DNA of 64,000 bases, from NCBI RefSeq assembly GCF_025370935.1, contig NC_133476.1, positions 8,360,240 through 8,424,239 on the forward strand, read 5' to 3'. Shown here in pieces: positions 27,201-42,200 of this stretch. Positions within the stretch are counted from its first letter, which is position 1, and each line of letters opens with the position of its first letter. The translations under genes were made by a program, and so were the position numbers. Source of the DNA: Choristoneura fumiferana (Eukaryota > Arthropoda > Insecta > Lepidoptera > Tortricidae). Under the pieces are notes generated by a model that searched no databases, was not told the DNA's origin, and saw only the letters and a program-made list of their open reading frames with translations.

Positions 27201-30200
27201 ACGCCAACGGGTATATTCGTGTGATGTACGATCCAGTAGTCAAGGTCGATAATGTCATTGTACCTACGAGCCGTCGTTTAAACATGCTCGTGTGTGTGTG
27301 AGTACGTGCTTTGTGTGCAGCTCGAGCTATTGAATTAATCTTATCATATAGGTCACCTTACATTGTAGATAATGCACTGCGTCGGCGCTGCACTCTACTT
27401 CCAAAGCAGTTTTGAAAGGAAATAAACTTGTTTAGATTAATTGCTAAGAAGTACTATAATTTTGGTAATTTTTTTGAAATTCTATTGGATATTAGGCTTT
27501 AAATTCAACAGTCTATTTGCCAGTTGATAGCTGTGTGCGATCACAAATTATATCTAAACGATCCGCTGGACGTTAACGATCGGTGCGGTTTGCTTCTTGC
27601 GGCTCGCACTAATGTACCCCATTTCTCTCTTTATTTATACCGGCCCAGTCAACACGTTATCTAAACGTTTCTAATAAGAGCTTACGATTAAATAACTGCT
27701 AGAAATACTTGGCACTTTCATCGCTCTTACGATTTACACGATCATTTCATAGCGTAATTTTCTTGGCAACTTTCGCTTAGACCGTCTTATAATTTGTCCG
27801 GCCTTCGCGTTTAATTACGTCATATTTCTAAATGCCATCTTATTTTATCATTTCACTATACGCTTTGCTAAAAAGTTCATAAGCAACATTGAAACGACAA
27901 CAGCTAATAAATACGCATTCAAAATATACTCCAAATTTTAGAGCTATATTTTGAATAGATTTCAATCCAACCTTAGTTTGTTCTCAACAAACAACTCCAA
28001 GCCCTCAATTCATGCTCGGATATTTGTGTTTGTAAAAACATTTTATTTTTAGAAAGAAATGGAAATTTAAACGAGCTACGCCAAGCGAGACGCGCGGCAT
28101 CTTCTTGATTGACGACGCGAACCTAAAATAGAAGTAAACTGGCGGGCACAGGGCAGTAATCGAAGATCACATCAATGGTTGGGCGAGGCCGCGTGGCCAG
28201 CGTGCAAGCATTGACGCAGGCGCCAGTTGTTTACAGTACAAGCGCTCAGGTTATTTACATCGGGGTCACAGACACGCCGAAGGAGACCGCGGTTCAATCG
28301 ATGTAATTATCTAACTAAACCGTAGCTAGCGTACCTGGGCCAATCCATTTTTTTTATCGACACTTTGTAAATAAACATGTTTTTTCTCTAATTTAATAGA
28401 TGGTGTACATGAATACATGCCATCCTACGTAAGTTCAACCTATTAAACCGTGAAATATCTTGTTGGGAAGTACGATTTTTTGGTAACGCCAGAGACAATT
28501 TTGGTAACGCAGGAGACGCCCAAAGTGTCGGTAAAATAGTTGATTGGCCCACCTGCGAGGCTCGCGCCAATGACCCGCTTTGACACGACGAGGTCGTTTT
28601 ATGCAACACATTGCAACACACCAATAGGCGACTACAGCACAGGCACAGAATAAAAAATGCCGCGTCGCGATTGCATAACTTACACGGAATTGTTACATGC
28701 AAAACACTGCTTTCTTGCTTATTGATTGCCCTCGTGACAAATGATTTACTCCGCTGTTTTCGTGTCGAATTACGTTATCGTTCACCGAAATGCCGTTCGT
28801 TATCTCCACTAAAGGTGCATGATAGTGACAAGCTATCAACTTGACATTTCCCGGTGTCAATGCCCCTGATGCCACGTGGCTGCTATTATACAACGCTCAT
28901 GTGCGCCCGGCTCTATCAATGAACATTTTCTAAGCCGACAGTCACTGGGTCACCGAAACGGCGCGTTGCACCGGCAGCCAGAATGTAGCTAGCTATTGGT
29001 AGAATTCTGTACTATTAGAGTGAAAGTGAATACTTCGTGCGTGTTCATATCGTGAGAGTAACTACCGCTGTCTTCAACCAAGAATCTACTGATGTTATCC
29101 TCGTTATTTTCAACTTCTGTTGGCAATGAACAACTCACGCGAGCAGTAATGAGTCGCGATACAAATCTGAAACTAACCGCGGCCATTTGTTTCTTGCACA
29201 GTTTGTCCTGCGGCAATCCGTCACTCCCCATATCTAAGCGAGTTCCATGCATTGATTAGATTGTTTTACTGCTCCGTCAACATACAGCAGCTTTAACGAA
29301 CCCTATTGTCTAGATAGTCGCCAGTAGATACGTTTGCATGCACATTTACATAATATGGCGTATCCTGTACTGATAACGGTTGACGGCAACTCTTCAATAA
29401 ATTAACATGTGCAAGAACTACTGTTTCGCAAGCATCAGAAAGCAATAGAATTCTCAACATATCCGATTTCATATAACTGAAAACAATCTCAGTGTCAGTA
29501 CACGTTGTTTCAAATTGAAACAGTGTTATAAGTAAAGCATCACGAAGACGTATGGTTCGCTGCGCATCTATTTATATTTGCCCAGCGCGGCCATAAACTG
29601 CCCGCGTCCGGAACCGGTTGGGTCGGCGAGGAATGCTCTGCTCTTTAACTTATACCACAGAACCTGCAAACGCTAACAAACTACCAATTTCCTTCGCATA
29701 CGTGGACTTAAAATACGTATTTCCAATGATTGAATCTCCCGTTGGCTTAAATGATACGTATCGTATGGATGTTGAATCCTGTTTTTAATATCAATACAAA
29801 CAGCGTACAATATTTCTAAAATAAATATCTCTACAACGAGAGACTTGAGATTTACTCATAAATAGTCACCCGATAAAATCGAAATGTGGAATATCCCGTA
29901 TTTCCGTTTATCCCAGTGTGATACTTGTCACATGGGTGTCAACACGATTTGCCCACCTCGTCGACAAGCGGGCTGGTCTCTCTGCACGTCTTCCATGTCT
30001 TACACCTACACGTTTGATCGTTAAATTTTACGTTCCAGTAACTCAATGTATCAAAGTAGACATTCAAGGTTTAATATTAGCATGTACTTTATCAACGTAG
30101 GTAAACATGCAGAATATTCCATTGTTTTCTTCGAACTGCCGTGTCATTGATTAATTTTAGCTCTCAAAGTTCTTGAAATAGGTTAATGATACGGAAGAGT

Positions 30201-33200
30201 TAAGTGCATTCTCGCAAAGGTTGTCACTGTCAGGTACCAGAACTATTATTTACTTAAACTAGGTAGATAATGACCTTCTATTTGATTAATTTTATTAAGT
30301 ACTACATAACAGCCAGCTATTATCTTCTATTCCTAAACGAATGAACTCCCACGACCTAAGTTGAGGTCGTGGAGGACTTGTGTTAAATATTATATCAAGG
30401 AAAGCGCCAGCTGTACTAAATTGCCTAAGTAAGGGAACACTCGTTTTAAATCGTCCAACGTGACGGAAGAAACTGAACCGAATGTGAAAAGCGAAAATTG
30501 AATTGGTTTGCCTGCAATTGGCTAAGTAAAGTTTTTTGAAGAAGTGCTAAATATATTTTTCTTCGGTAGTCGACGTCTTAATAATCGAGGAACTGCAGCT
30601 CTTTTATTTTTATTTCCTCTTATTAATTAGAAATCTTTTTTTAAGTGGTCGATATGACGTTTGTGAGATTGAAATGGCAGACCCGTTGAGGGCTCAGTAC
30701 TTAGTAGAAACATTAAAAAAAAAACGAAGTCAACTGTCACTGCTGTCACTGTCAAGTATAATCTAACCTAAAACCATTTTATTTGCTTTGCGATTTGGTG
30801 CGATCAGTGTGTTTTTTGTTTGGATAATTTTTTACGACCTCAGCCCACTCTGGACTTTTGAATTTGCCACATCTCTCCACGACCTTTGTACGATAATTTG
30901 ACCACGATTGGATATTTTCAACGACTATTTTGGCTCTGTTTCTTAGACAACGTTATCTTGCATTCTCGGCCACCCTTGGCTTGACATTTGGACTGCCTTA
31001 TGAGTAAATTCGAATCACAGTATCCCTACAATGGATTCAGACGACTCCGATAGTATTCGAGTTGAAATGGAGCATTACATAAATGTTCTCCAATGCTTTG
31101 TACTTTCGTTTACGAAATACAGACGAGATTTTCCGAATTCGGCGTATTTATGCATCCTAGTCTTTACAAGCGACTTGGTGCAAGTCAGCTTCATCTTCCA
31201 CTGCAAGTTGCTCATCAACAACATCATTATACGAACCCTCTAGCCCTTCAACATCAAACACAGCAAAGGAGAACATAACAGAAGGAAGAGATATCGTGTT
31301 TTTTACCAAAACAATAAAAGGACATGGTCTCAGTAAGAGTCATGCAATACATTAAAATATTTAATTGCATGTTGCACAAATGGGTTTATATTCTTTATTT
31401 CAGTGTATTGAAGGAAGAGTTTCTGCTAAATCATTTACAGAATGAAGTGGCTTTATGTGGCTACTAAAAAGGGGGTGATTCAATCTAAAGTCATAGCGAG
31501 CTTGAGGATACATGTGAAATGCGTGATTTGATAAAGATAAAGATAAAGATAAAGATAATTTATTTGTCAAACATGAGTTCCTATATACAATTATTAAATT
31601 GAATATATAGATGTACAATAATTTGATGTCCTGTCCTTCATGTCTTGCCTTTCAGCATACAAATTTTTAAGTTATGAATTTAAATAATTATACAATAAAA
31701 AAAAATAGGAAATAATTAAATTGCAATCAATATTACATTAATGTTATATAAATCATTTTGTAGATAAGATAAGATAAGGTCAGTGGAACATTTTGAAAAC
31801 AATATCTAGTCTATATTATCTAGTAGATACTCGTTAACTGAATAATATGCCTTGTCGGTTAAAAAATCTTTTAATGCTTTTTTGAAACTAGGTAATACTT
31901 CCTTCTCTGTTACAGTTTTTGGTAGCTTATTGAAAATTTTAGGAGTCATCCCTAGCACATTTTTGGAGAACATAGCTGTATGTGATGTCCAAGCAAATAT
32001 TTTCCCCACCGTCGAACACTGTTGAATTTTTTAAATAGATTAAAGTTTGAAGATTAACATGTGTGATTAACATTAATGTGACAGTGACCCTAGATTGTAT
32101 CGTTTGTTCTACCAGTTGAACTGGATGTGTGTATATATACTATCTTTTGCCTGCGGCTTCGCCCGCGTGGAATTCGGTTATCGCGCGCTGTTATCTCGGG
32201 AACTGTTTATTTTTCCGGGATAAAAGGTAGCCTATGTCACTCTGTGGCCCATAAACAATCTCTATGCCAAAATCACGTCGATCTGTTGCTCCATTGCGAC
32301 GTGAAAGACGGAGAAACATACTAACACACACACTTTCGCATTTATAATATTAGTATGGATATATGGTATTCAACTGTTTTATTTTGTCTGACTCTAATAC
32401 ATACATGATTGGGAATCGAACCTGATCAAAATCTCTGTAAGCAAGGTTACAAATTCTGCACATTTTTTCGTTATTTTTGATGATGTGAATCATAAGTGAA
32501 AAGAAACATATTTTACAAGATTTTATTCGACTTGCAATGTATGAGTATGTATGTATTATGTTTATAAACCAAAATGAGAATACAAATTTAAAGTACCGTT
32601 AGCCTATCACAGCAGTACTTATACTGATTACAGATTAGATGACAATGCAAGACAAGTATAGTCAACAAAAGTATTGTGAGGAAAAATAAAAACTTACACA
32701 AATAAAAACCAAAAATTATATTTTTAAGAAAAAAATTTTGCTGACTGTACTTTTTCTCGACTGTACTTGCATTGTCAACTAAAAATACATTTCTGTATTA
32801 AGATATCATCATGTTCAAAATTACATTTCCGTGCTAAATCTAAGGTCTATTCTATTCTCTTCCATTAACCATTGAGGAGTTCCGTGATACTTCTATGCCT
32901 CTTTTTTATGGAAAAATGCATTTGAAATTTTTGAAAAAACAGGTTATGCTCCTTCACTGGCTTTTTTTTGCAACCAAAATAAAAACACCAACATGTGTTT
33001 ACATCCACCTGAAAAAAAGATCAAAATTATTATAAATCCTTACTTATATTTAATATTATAAACGTGAAAGGAACTCTGTCTGTCTGACTGTTAACTTTTC
33101 ATGCTTTAACGGCTGAACTGATTTAGCCGAAATTCATTATGGAGGTAGTTGGAGTCCCGAGGAAGAACATAGGCTACTTTTTATCTCACAGTTTTATCCC

Positions 33201-36200
33201 GAAAAAATACAGAGTACTCGCGGGAAAGCGATAAGCGAATTCTTCGTAGACAGAGTCACGGGGCAACAGCTAATTATAATATATTGTTTCACTAACCACA
33301 GAAATTTTACTCTATCATAATATTTACCAGCCAATGCTGAACAACATCACCTGTCGCATCAATCACATTGTCAGTTGATATCTAAGTAAATGGTCACAAT
33401 ATAGGTAATATGTTTTTGTTATTCTGTGCTCTCGTACAACTTTGTCCGGCAACATTTCAACTTTTGATGCCCTAAAATGTAATGTAAAAAAATAGAAAGA
33501 ACTGTATTAATATAATTTTGTACTTACGTTCATCCATTTTACCGCTACGGACAAGAGTGCTTTATCTCCTCTGATTTCGGCAACATTGTATACTTATCAC
33601 TGGTGTCAAAATATTCTAGACTCATAGCCATGTGTGGCAAGTTCCTTGAATCTGCTCGCACAAATTCACTCATTTCGTATTGAAAGGTGAAGCCGCTAAA
33701 ATAGAAAATATGGTCCAAAAGTCAAGCCAAGTGTCGTCGAGAATACAAGATAGCGTTGTCGAAGAAGCAGAGCCGAAATAGTCGTCGAAACTATACAATC
33801 GTGGTCCAATTATCATGCAAAGGTCGTGGAGAAATGCGGCAAATTTTAAAGTACTGAGAGGTCTTTAAAAATTATCCAAAAAACACATTGATGGCACCAA
33901 ATCGCAAAGTAAATAAAACGGTTTTAGGTTAGATTCTACTTGACAGTGACAGCAGTGACAGTTGACTTCGCTTTTTTTTTACTGTTTCTACTAAGTACTG
34001 AGCCCTCAACGGTTCTGCCATTTCAATCTCACAAACGTCATATCGACCACTTAAAAAAATATTTCTAATTAATAAGAGGAAATAAAAATAAAAGAGCTGC
34101 AGTTTCTCGATTATTAAGACGTCGACTATCGAAGAAAAATATATTTAGCACCTCTTTAAAAAACTTTACTTAGCCAATTGATTTTACTCGCTTCAAGATT
34201 TCAAACAAAGTTTATTAGTGTGACATGTGGACAATGATGACTTACGTAGACGATTTTGTTTTAGTACATTGAATTTAGCAGTAACTTTTATAAGATTCAC
34301 GAACTGGTAATATAAGACTTGACACCTGTCTTTGTTCAAGTTTTAGTCAGGCAAAGTAGGCACTTTTCAATTTAGTATTATGCTCTAACATAAACGTTGT
34401 ACGTTTGCTTTAGGCTCCTCGTTAGAGCACTAATGGCGCTGAACGGGAAGGGCGGGCGAGGGCTAGGGCGCACTGCCTCGTCATCGCCAGCCCATCCATC
34501 ACACTGACAGTGCCGATTATTACCATCTACATAGCACATTCGTGGCCTTTCACCAAGATTCGTAGGGTTAAAACGGGGTTGTTAAACCCATATAGTACTT
34601 AGGCTTAATCGATCGAAGCCTGATTTTGAAATTATAGTATTAGAAACGCCTTGTTAAAAGGCCCGCTTTCAATATCGATCGACTCATTCGTTCGCCATAG
34701 CCGGGCTACATAAACGTCGACATCACATTTAATGTTTTTTTTTTCCTATTTGACTTTGTACTGTTGAAGTCCCGATAGTAAATTATCCTGTCTGGCAGTT
34801 ACGCTGCGTGAGCGCGTGGAATGACCATGATCTTCCTCAAATCAGTTTATTTTCCATTCAGAACCCTTTGTGTAGGTCGCTTATCATCGTAAACTCCACT
34901 TGCCCCGACACCTTTTACAATAAAACTGCAATAAATGCCAGACTGGTTCTGGACTCACTTTTATAATACACTTTAGTGTGTAGTGGAGATAAATGAGTTG
35001 ACGTGTAGTTGTCTATATATTATGTCTACATAGATTCATTCGTTCATATCACACATTTTGCCTTTTTAGCATCTTCGTGGACTTTCATGAAATGTCATAA
35101 ATGGCAATAATAGAAATCCCAACAATATAAATACGATTATAGTTTATTATTATTATTTCACTATAGTTAAAAGCGATAGCATGTTTGGTAGCAGGTTTGG
35201 CGCCAGAAATTATATAATCCAGTCACCATACTATATTATATACTATGAATCATCTGCCCAAATACAGGTTCACAACAGCACAAATACACATAGATCAACA
35301 ACTTAGTTTGCCAAGCTTCCTACCATACCTTTAGACAATAGGAGAACCATGAGATTATGCCATATGCCAGAAATCAATAATAGGTACGCCGTAGGCTGGA
35401 AGCTACGAGCACGCTGGAAACGTCAACTCGCAAGTCGCGACCGAATCGCGTAATAACTGCTTCAATATTGCAAACAAATCTTACGTATTCCCAATGAGGG
35501 CTATCGCGTATGAATTCGCCACTAGAGGCGCTAGTGTAGCGTGAGGTCTCCGAAATGTCAAATCTCATAGTTTTTGGGTGAGCTACGCGGGTTTATTTAT
35601 AATTAGAATAATTTTGTGAATATTTTGCAATATCTGAAATTAATTATGGCAAATATGCGTTACGGAGCAATGAATGTCTGTGTTTTGAGACAGTTTTGTC
35701 TTTCGGAAACCTTTGTCCTCCCTTTTTTCCGAACAAAACGGGGACTATGCAACACTGTAGCATGCTCGATATTTTTATGGCACGGTTTTAAGGTGTATTC
35801 AATATGATTTTAATCTAAACTTTGTTTTCACTCCCGTAATAACAGACTTTGAAAGCCATACTTAAAAACCACACGCAACAGTGCGCCATCTAGTGAGACA
35901 AAAAACGATAGCCCTCATTAAATCATCATACTCACAATAAATAAACTTATAGTATTCAGTTGCAGACGTTATTGAGTAATGAGTCCCGGACGCAGGGCCG
36001 ACCTTCCGTTGCGTGGGCGGGCCCATGACACAGTTCGGGAGACGCGGTCGATTATTTTGGTCGGATTTCCACGTGCGATATAATATTATGCTGCCACATC
36101 ACCTAGTGAACCGTCTGGGTTTATAACTGCTTCTGCTTTAGATACAATAACCTAACCAACAAAAAGTTGGAAAACCCCCGACTTTGTCACTTCAAACTTC

Positions 36201-39200
36201 AATATCTCAAAAACGGCTGAACCGATTTTGATGAAACATGTTTAAGAACCATCGCTAGGAAACCTGATTTGAAATAAAAACACCGCTTTCAAATCGGTCT
36301 ACACAGACACACATAGCAAACTTGTAACATCCCTCTTTTTGCGTGGGGGGGTTAAAAATCAAAACAAAGACTTCATTATTTAGCTGTTAGTGACACGTAC
36401 AGATTCGTCCAAACTTGCGATTTGAGATGGTAGCGTAGTAGTGTAGTTTCTATCGTTCAATTGAAGAAATATGCGGCAATAATAGGGATAATACTCTGAA
36501 ATGGCTGGTGGTATCTTTTCTATGTGTTTGCCGCTCATTTCATTTCTTCGTCAACGTTGTGTAAAATTATATTCGTCGTTTAACACACTCTGAATGCGGT
36601 TTATGGATCGTATTATATTGTTGGGATTCCTATTGTCATCTCAAAGCTCTCGGCTTAGTTAATTATTTTCGACTAAACTTTAAAAGCTCTGCAACGACTC
36701 CATTATGAGCACCCGCTCGATTTCATACAGGGCTTGCTTCCATTTTAACCTTGTTTTACTCCCAACAAAATACTTAATAACACACATTTTCCAGTTGTCT
36801 GAGAGTTTCTTTACTTCGGATCGGAATATTTAAACAGTTCTCGGAGCTTTTAAGAGGATTTTAACTTAGCAGCTCAGACCTAAATCAAGTAAAAATCAGC
36901 TCGCTTCCAAATTCCAACTTAAATTTTAAATACAATGTACGTACTTATATAAAACATACGTTTCAACTTCGCTCTGGTTTGGTATGAGTTATACAGCGAG
37001 TTTTTTCTCTCAGCCGACTCGGATGTCGTTCGTTTTTTGCTCGTTACAGAGTTCTGGTCACGGAGAGGCCAGGGTGGTATGACCACTTCGACGTACATCC
37101 TTATAGGTAAATACATTTATCAGTTAGTTACACTACTTGTGTGGTTTGTTACAAAAAAGTCGCTTAGGTGTTTTGAACTGAAAATACCGAAAATTCATGT
37201 CATTAAATATCATGACCAAAGAGTCTAAGCAAGTTTTATTCGAGTAATACTTTTATTCGGCGGCGTAAAAACACAGACAGTGTTAGTAGGTATCGAGATA
37301 ATTTAATTCCAGTAAGACAATCAATCTAATCACAGCAGCTCGACGCCGAATCATTCGAAAACAAAGCATTCTTCAGGCGATAACATTTTCGTCGTTGGCT
37401 TATCTCGCTCGACTGATACCCGGTCACCGACCCCTGTTCCCGTTGTCAGTGCACTACAGACCTGAAAACAAACTAAATAAATAACCCTTCAACAGTTCAG
37501 AATCTATGCGATAAGATTTAGAATTGAATGTAAAAACGAAATGTTGGCCGATACAAAGATCCGACTGATATGTCGATATGGCGTAGAATGGAGCAGTAGT
37601 TTATATCTATTGTAATATGCAACTCTATCCACTAAGCTATATTACATAGCTCTAGCGAATTCAGTTATATTATTCGTTCTTTTAAGAAACTATGTTCTTA
37701 ATAAATACGGCTTCATTGCCCATGTTACTTTATTTAAATACCTCAAAGAAAATATTTTCCTGCAAATATTTGCTATGTTTATATTCGTTTTTTTTTTTTT
37801 TTTTATTCTATTGGATGGCGAACGAGCAAGTGGGTCTCCTGATGGTAAGAGATCACCACCGCCCATAGACACCTGCAACACCAGGGGGATTGCAGATGCG
37901 TTGCCAACCTAGAGGCCTAAGATGGGATACCTCAAGTGCCAGTAATTTCACCGGCTGTCTTACTCTCCACGCCGAAACACAACAGTGCAAGCACTGCTGC
38001 TTCACGGCAGGATTAACGAGCAAGATGGTATTCGTTTTTAAAATAACAATAATGTTTTAACCGAACGTTTTTGCATCTTGGCATGTTGACCAAGAGTACC
38101 TATACATGTGTTGTACGTAACTATGCAATTGTTAATCTAAGCAGCATTCCAAACACCCATAGGTGATACATAGAATAGATAATACTGTACGTAACTCACG
38201 TGACACGGTTATGCGGAAGTCTTCAACTCGATTTCGTATCTAAGTACTTCGTAACAGTTCTGTAAGTATTACATTGTTACGCGTAACGTGCTTTAGTGCG
38301 TAAACGTTACAGTGATTTCGTGTCAAGAGTCATGTGAAGATTTTGGGGTCGCAGCTAGATTACAACAAGTTTTTGTAATTTTTAATGCAAGGTTTTTTGA
38401 TGGCTGTACTTTTTGTTGACAGAACTTGCATTGTCATCCCAACTACATTTCCGTACCAAATTTCAAGCCTCTAGCTACAGCGGTTTAGGCTATTGCTTAG
38501 AGCAACACGGGCTTCCTACGCTACTTCCGGTAGGAAGCCCATGTCGTGTTGCTCTAAGAGGCTATTGGTACAAATAGAAGATAAATAAATACACATTGTC
38601 TTCTGCGTTTAAAATCAATTTCAAAGGCGCGACTCTAAATAGCACACCGAGTATAGAATTTGAGAGTGATGTAGATGGAATAAAAGTTCTTGTATGTTGT
38701 TTTTATGTGTCAAAACGTAATCTACACAAAATAAAACTGTCACATGTTTTTATTAGATCCTACTCGAATAAAAGGACTTTACATTTAGTTGTGGAAAGGA
38801 AGGCCAAGGGACCGATGCTTAATGTCTGCAATAAAAGCTAGGTTTTAGGGCTGCTAAAATTTATGGCTTGGGATGGATTTCTAGTCTTTTTCTTCTGGAC
38901 CTTCAGTACCTTTTCTGCAGTGACACATCTTAATAACAGCGCACCGAGCAGAGCAGTGCGAGGAAAAAAATCTCCAATAGGAAAGCGGCACAGAGCGAGG
39001 CTAGGAAAATGGTGTAATCCTATTGAAGCATAGCACACCTTTGCTACTTTGCACAGCTCTGGTGGCTAAGTTGGAGACGAATTGTAACATTTGTAACTTA
39101 ACATTATAGCTGTGAATAAGAATACCAGCAAAAATTCTAGTCATCTTTTGGGGTTTGCAAGAAAATATTACTTTTTTTGAACTCCACTTTCACTTACTGT

Positions 39201-42200
39201 TGATTATTATAGCCGCGAACCCTTCGACGGAAGAAGTTAAAAGCCACTCAATTACTCATTTGTCGGTATTATTTCAGCCTCGTTTCAAGTCTGTCTGTTA
39301 TGACCTACTTTGAGATTGTACCAGATTTTCCTTGTTTATACTAACTTTTTCCTCGAAACACAATGTTAATGACCTACATCGGTAGATATTATTGAACAAC
39401 ACGAACTGAGTTATTTGCAATCAATACATAATTAGGTATACGTTTGCTCATAAGGTTAAATCGTTGGTATGCAATAAAAATTTGTTTAAAATTTTATTAG
39501 GCTTCTGTGGGTCTAAATTTGGCTGGACCCACTTATGTCTAAAGCCCATTGGCAAAGAGCATATCATCATAAATTCTAAACATTTTAACGTTAACGCATT
39601 CATTAACAGCGTAATGCGCAGGTACGAGTATGATCCAGGCAGGATTCAGTAATAAAAGGACTTACATACATAACTAGAATTCGACATAAAACAGTAGAAA
39701 AGGAACTAAAATTTAACATGCAAATTATTGCCAAGTTCAAAAATGTTAAGTAAAAAATATGACAGTTAATTAAAAAGTGGCGCACTCATTGTATTCGACT
39801 TTTGTTATTTGATCCACGTTAAGGTCCAGAATACTACGAGTATGTACATTTCTTTTAACACTACAGCGCCCAGGGAGTGTGAAATATATACATCACACAA
39901 TTATCGATTATGCACATGACCTAATTTAGAGGTTACTTAGATGGCCTAGTGTCTTAATCCACTATTAATGTGTTATCAGCTGTAACAGAGTCGTTGAACC
40001 AGGTAGTTAGCCACGAATTAGTCTCCTATTATTACGCGGACGGCAAGCGTCATCGTCGTGACGCCTTGGCCCACTTGTGCTGTTTTTCATAGAATCTGCC
40101 CGATGAATCGCAACGTTTGAGCGGAATCGCGATATTGTACTATTTAGAGTTTGTATTGTGCTAGAAATCTAGGTCAAACGGCTACTTAATGTGTTTACAG
40201 GAGATTGCGAAATTTTTGGCATTATGGCTTAGTAGGTTTAGGTGTTTCGTTCAATGATACATTTCATTTTTTTAACACAATAATCATAAATAAAATAACT
40301 AGGAACCAAGTTCCGTTATGGCAAAAGTTTTCCATTGGTGTATATAAATTAATACAATTTATACAGCCGTACAATTACATACAAAACGTAACTGCGAAAG
40401 TAACCTGCTTTCCATTGTTCTATAGAAATTCGAAACCATAGAAGTTTTAGTTTTCCTACCTATTGCTCCCAACACTTCTATGATTTCAATTTTATAACAA
40501 GGGCGATAAAAAGTACCCACTGAAACTAACTGATGAAAACTAGGACAACGAGAAATTCATGATCAAAGCGATATTTACTTTAATGTACACTTTCTTTAAT
40601 CTCGATAAAAATCATAATAGATACTCGTATCAAACTATGTAGCTAAGAAGTATACTCCTTCGAAATAATTTGTCTACTAAAATTCGCAAGGATTATCCAA
40701 TTAGGAAAACCGGAGTGATACGAACCCAGAACAGACACTTTGAAAAAGTAAAAGTGAGCTGACTTTGATACCTATCTATCTGTTTTTAATCAGACTTCGT
40801 CCTACTTTCCAATACACCTCTAGTTATTTCGCAGCAACTGCAGCCAAGGTCGCTGCAAGTGGAACGGGGCAAGGCCACTGATAGCTTTGCACGGCTTGCG
40901 ACTCTAGGACAACCGGTCAAGTGTATTGTACCAACGGCTCAATAATAGTGCTCATTTAGGTACACATTTAGAAATATAATGAACAGCTGCCATACGACAT
41001 AATCTGGTTAGTTATGTAGATAACACGTAGGTGTTACATACAGATCTTGCAACGTTTATTGGCTATTTTCATTGGGGCCGGGACCTGTAGAATATTTAGC
41101 AGCAGTTCTCCCACCTCGTATTTCGTTCTATGTCCTTTTTAAACTGGCAACAGTGGCAACACACTAGTTATTTCTTAGATTTTGCGTGTGGACATGACTG
41201 GGAGTGTTTTCTTACGATTATCAATAAATAAGTTTCCCTTTTACTAGATATTAATTATCTTCGAGGTCTAAAGTTGTTTAAGATAAACTCATTAAACTCC
41301 AAGGAATTTCTATTGTTATCGATTAGTGACTGCTAATTTGTCGGATAGTAATAGGGTTATTGGGTTAATCAATTGAAATATTTCTCAATTTAATTTAGTG
41401 AATGAATCATCATTTAAAATTTAGGGCATCAATCAATACAAATTCGTTTCAAACAAGCAATTATGCAATGGAAGTTCTTATTATGTTTTCACAACTTACG
41501 TAAAAGAAAGAATATGTACCTAAGGTTTTTTTTTAATTAAGTACTCAGTATTTTAATTGTATGCGTTTCTAGTGCTAATAACATTATTTGGGTAGAGTGC
41601 ACTAGAGACTATATAGTCCTTTTTTTAGAGTAGGTATGCAGATAATTTGGGAGAGATCGCCTACTAATGATAATTTTCATTTGGTATTGGTTTGCCGAAA
41701 TATAAAAGCGCGCATCTATCTTAAAACGATATAATCAGTAGATATATTATCGATTAAAACAAGGTATAAAGTTGAATCACAGGTGATTCTAAGAAAATCT
41801 TGACGCTGAATTATGAACTTTGAATTCCGGGTAAAACTTTATTATATACCCAATGCTTCTATTTAATCTAAAATTCACTGAACAGTACTTAACTAAGACC
41901 TCTTACGAACATCTGTGCGATAATTAACTTAAAAGCTTGTTTAAAATTATCTTCCTCATTTAAAAGCCTTGAGTTTAAACTTGCAACGGAAAGGAAAGTG
42001 TTCTGTACATATTCTAATTATATCTCCCTCAGTTTCTATTTACCTAACCATTCCCATGTTTACTCGAAAAGGCGCGCCAGAGCGCGTGGGCTCACCACGA
42101 TTGCTCACTAAATTAGGGGGCAGACTGAGACAAAACATGTAGTTTCGTCTAATAAAACACCCGCGTGAAAAAGAGAGGGTGTGCTGTACTTGGTCAATAA

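Larger units (their letters stand above)
30515..34180. mobile_element. 3.7-kb DNA element with very long inverted repeats
   Basis: The left arm starts CAATTGGCTAAGTAAAG (30,515) and runs to at least 30,990. The right arm is its reverse complement, ending CTTTACTTAGCCAATTG at 34,180 and beginning near 33,735. The arms share long matches such as GTGGTCGATATGACGTTTGT, AGGGCTCAGTACTTAGTAGA and TGTCACTGCTGTCACTGTCA, with substitutions and small indels between them. Short coding-like stretches face inward from each arm (from 31,031 plus; from about 33,677 minus) but give no recognisable domain. Retroelement fragments are nested between the arms. No clear target duplication. Confidence 0.75.
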
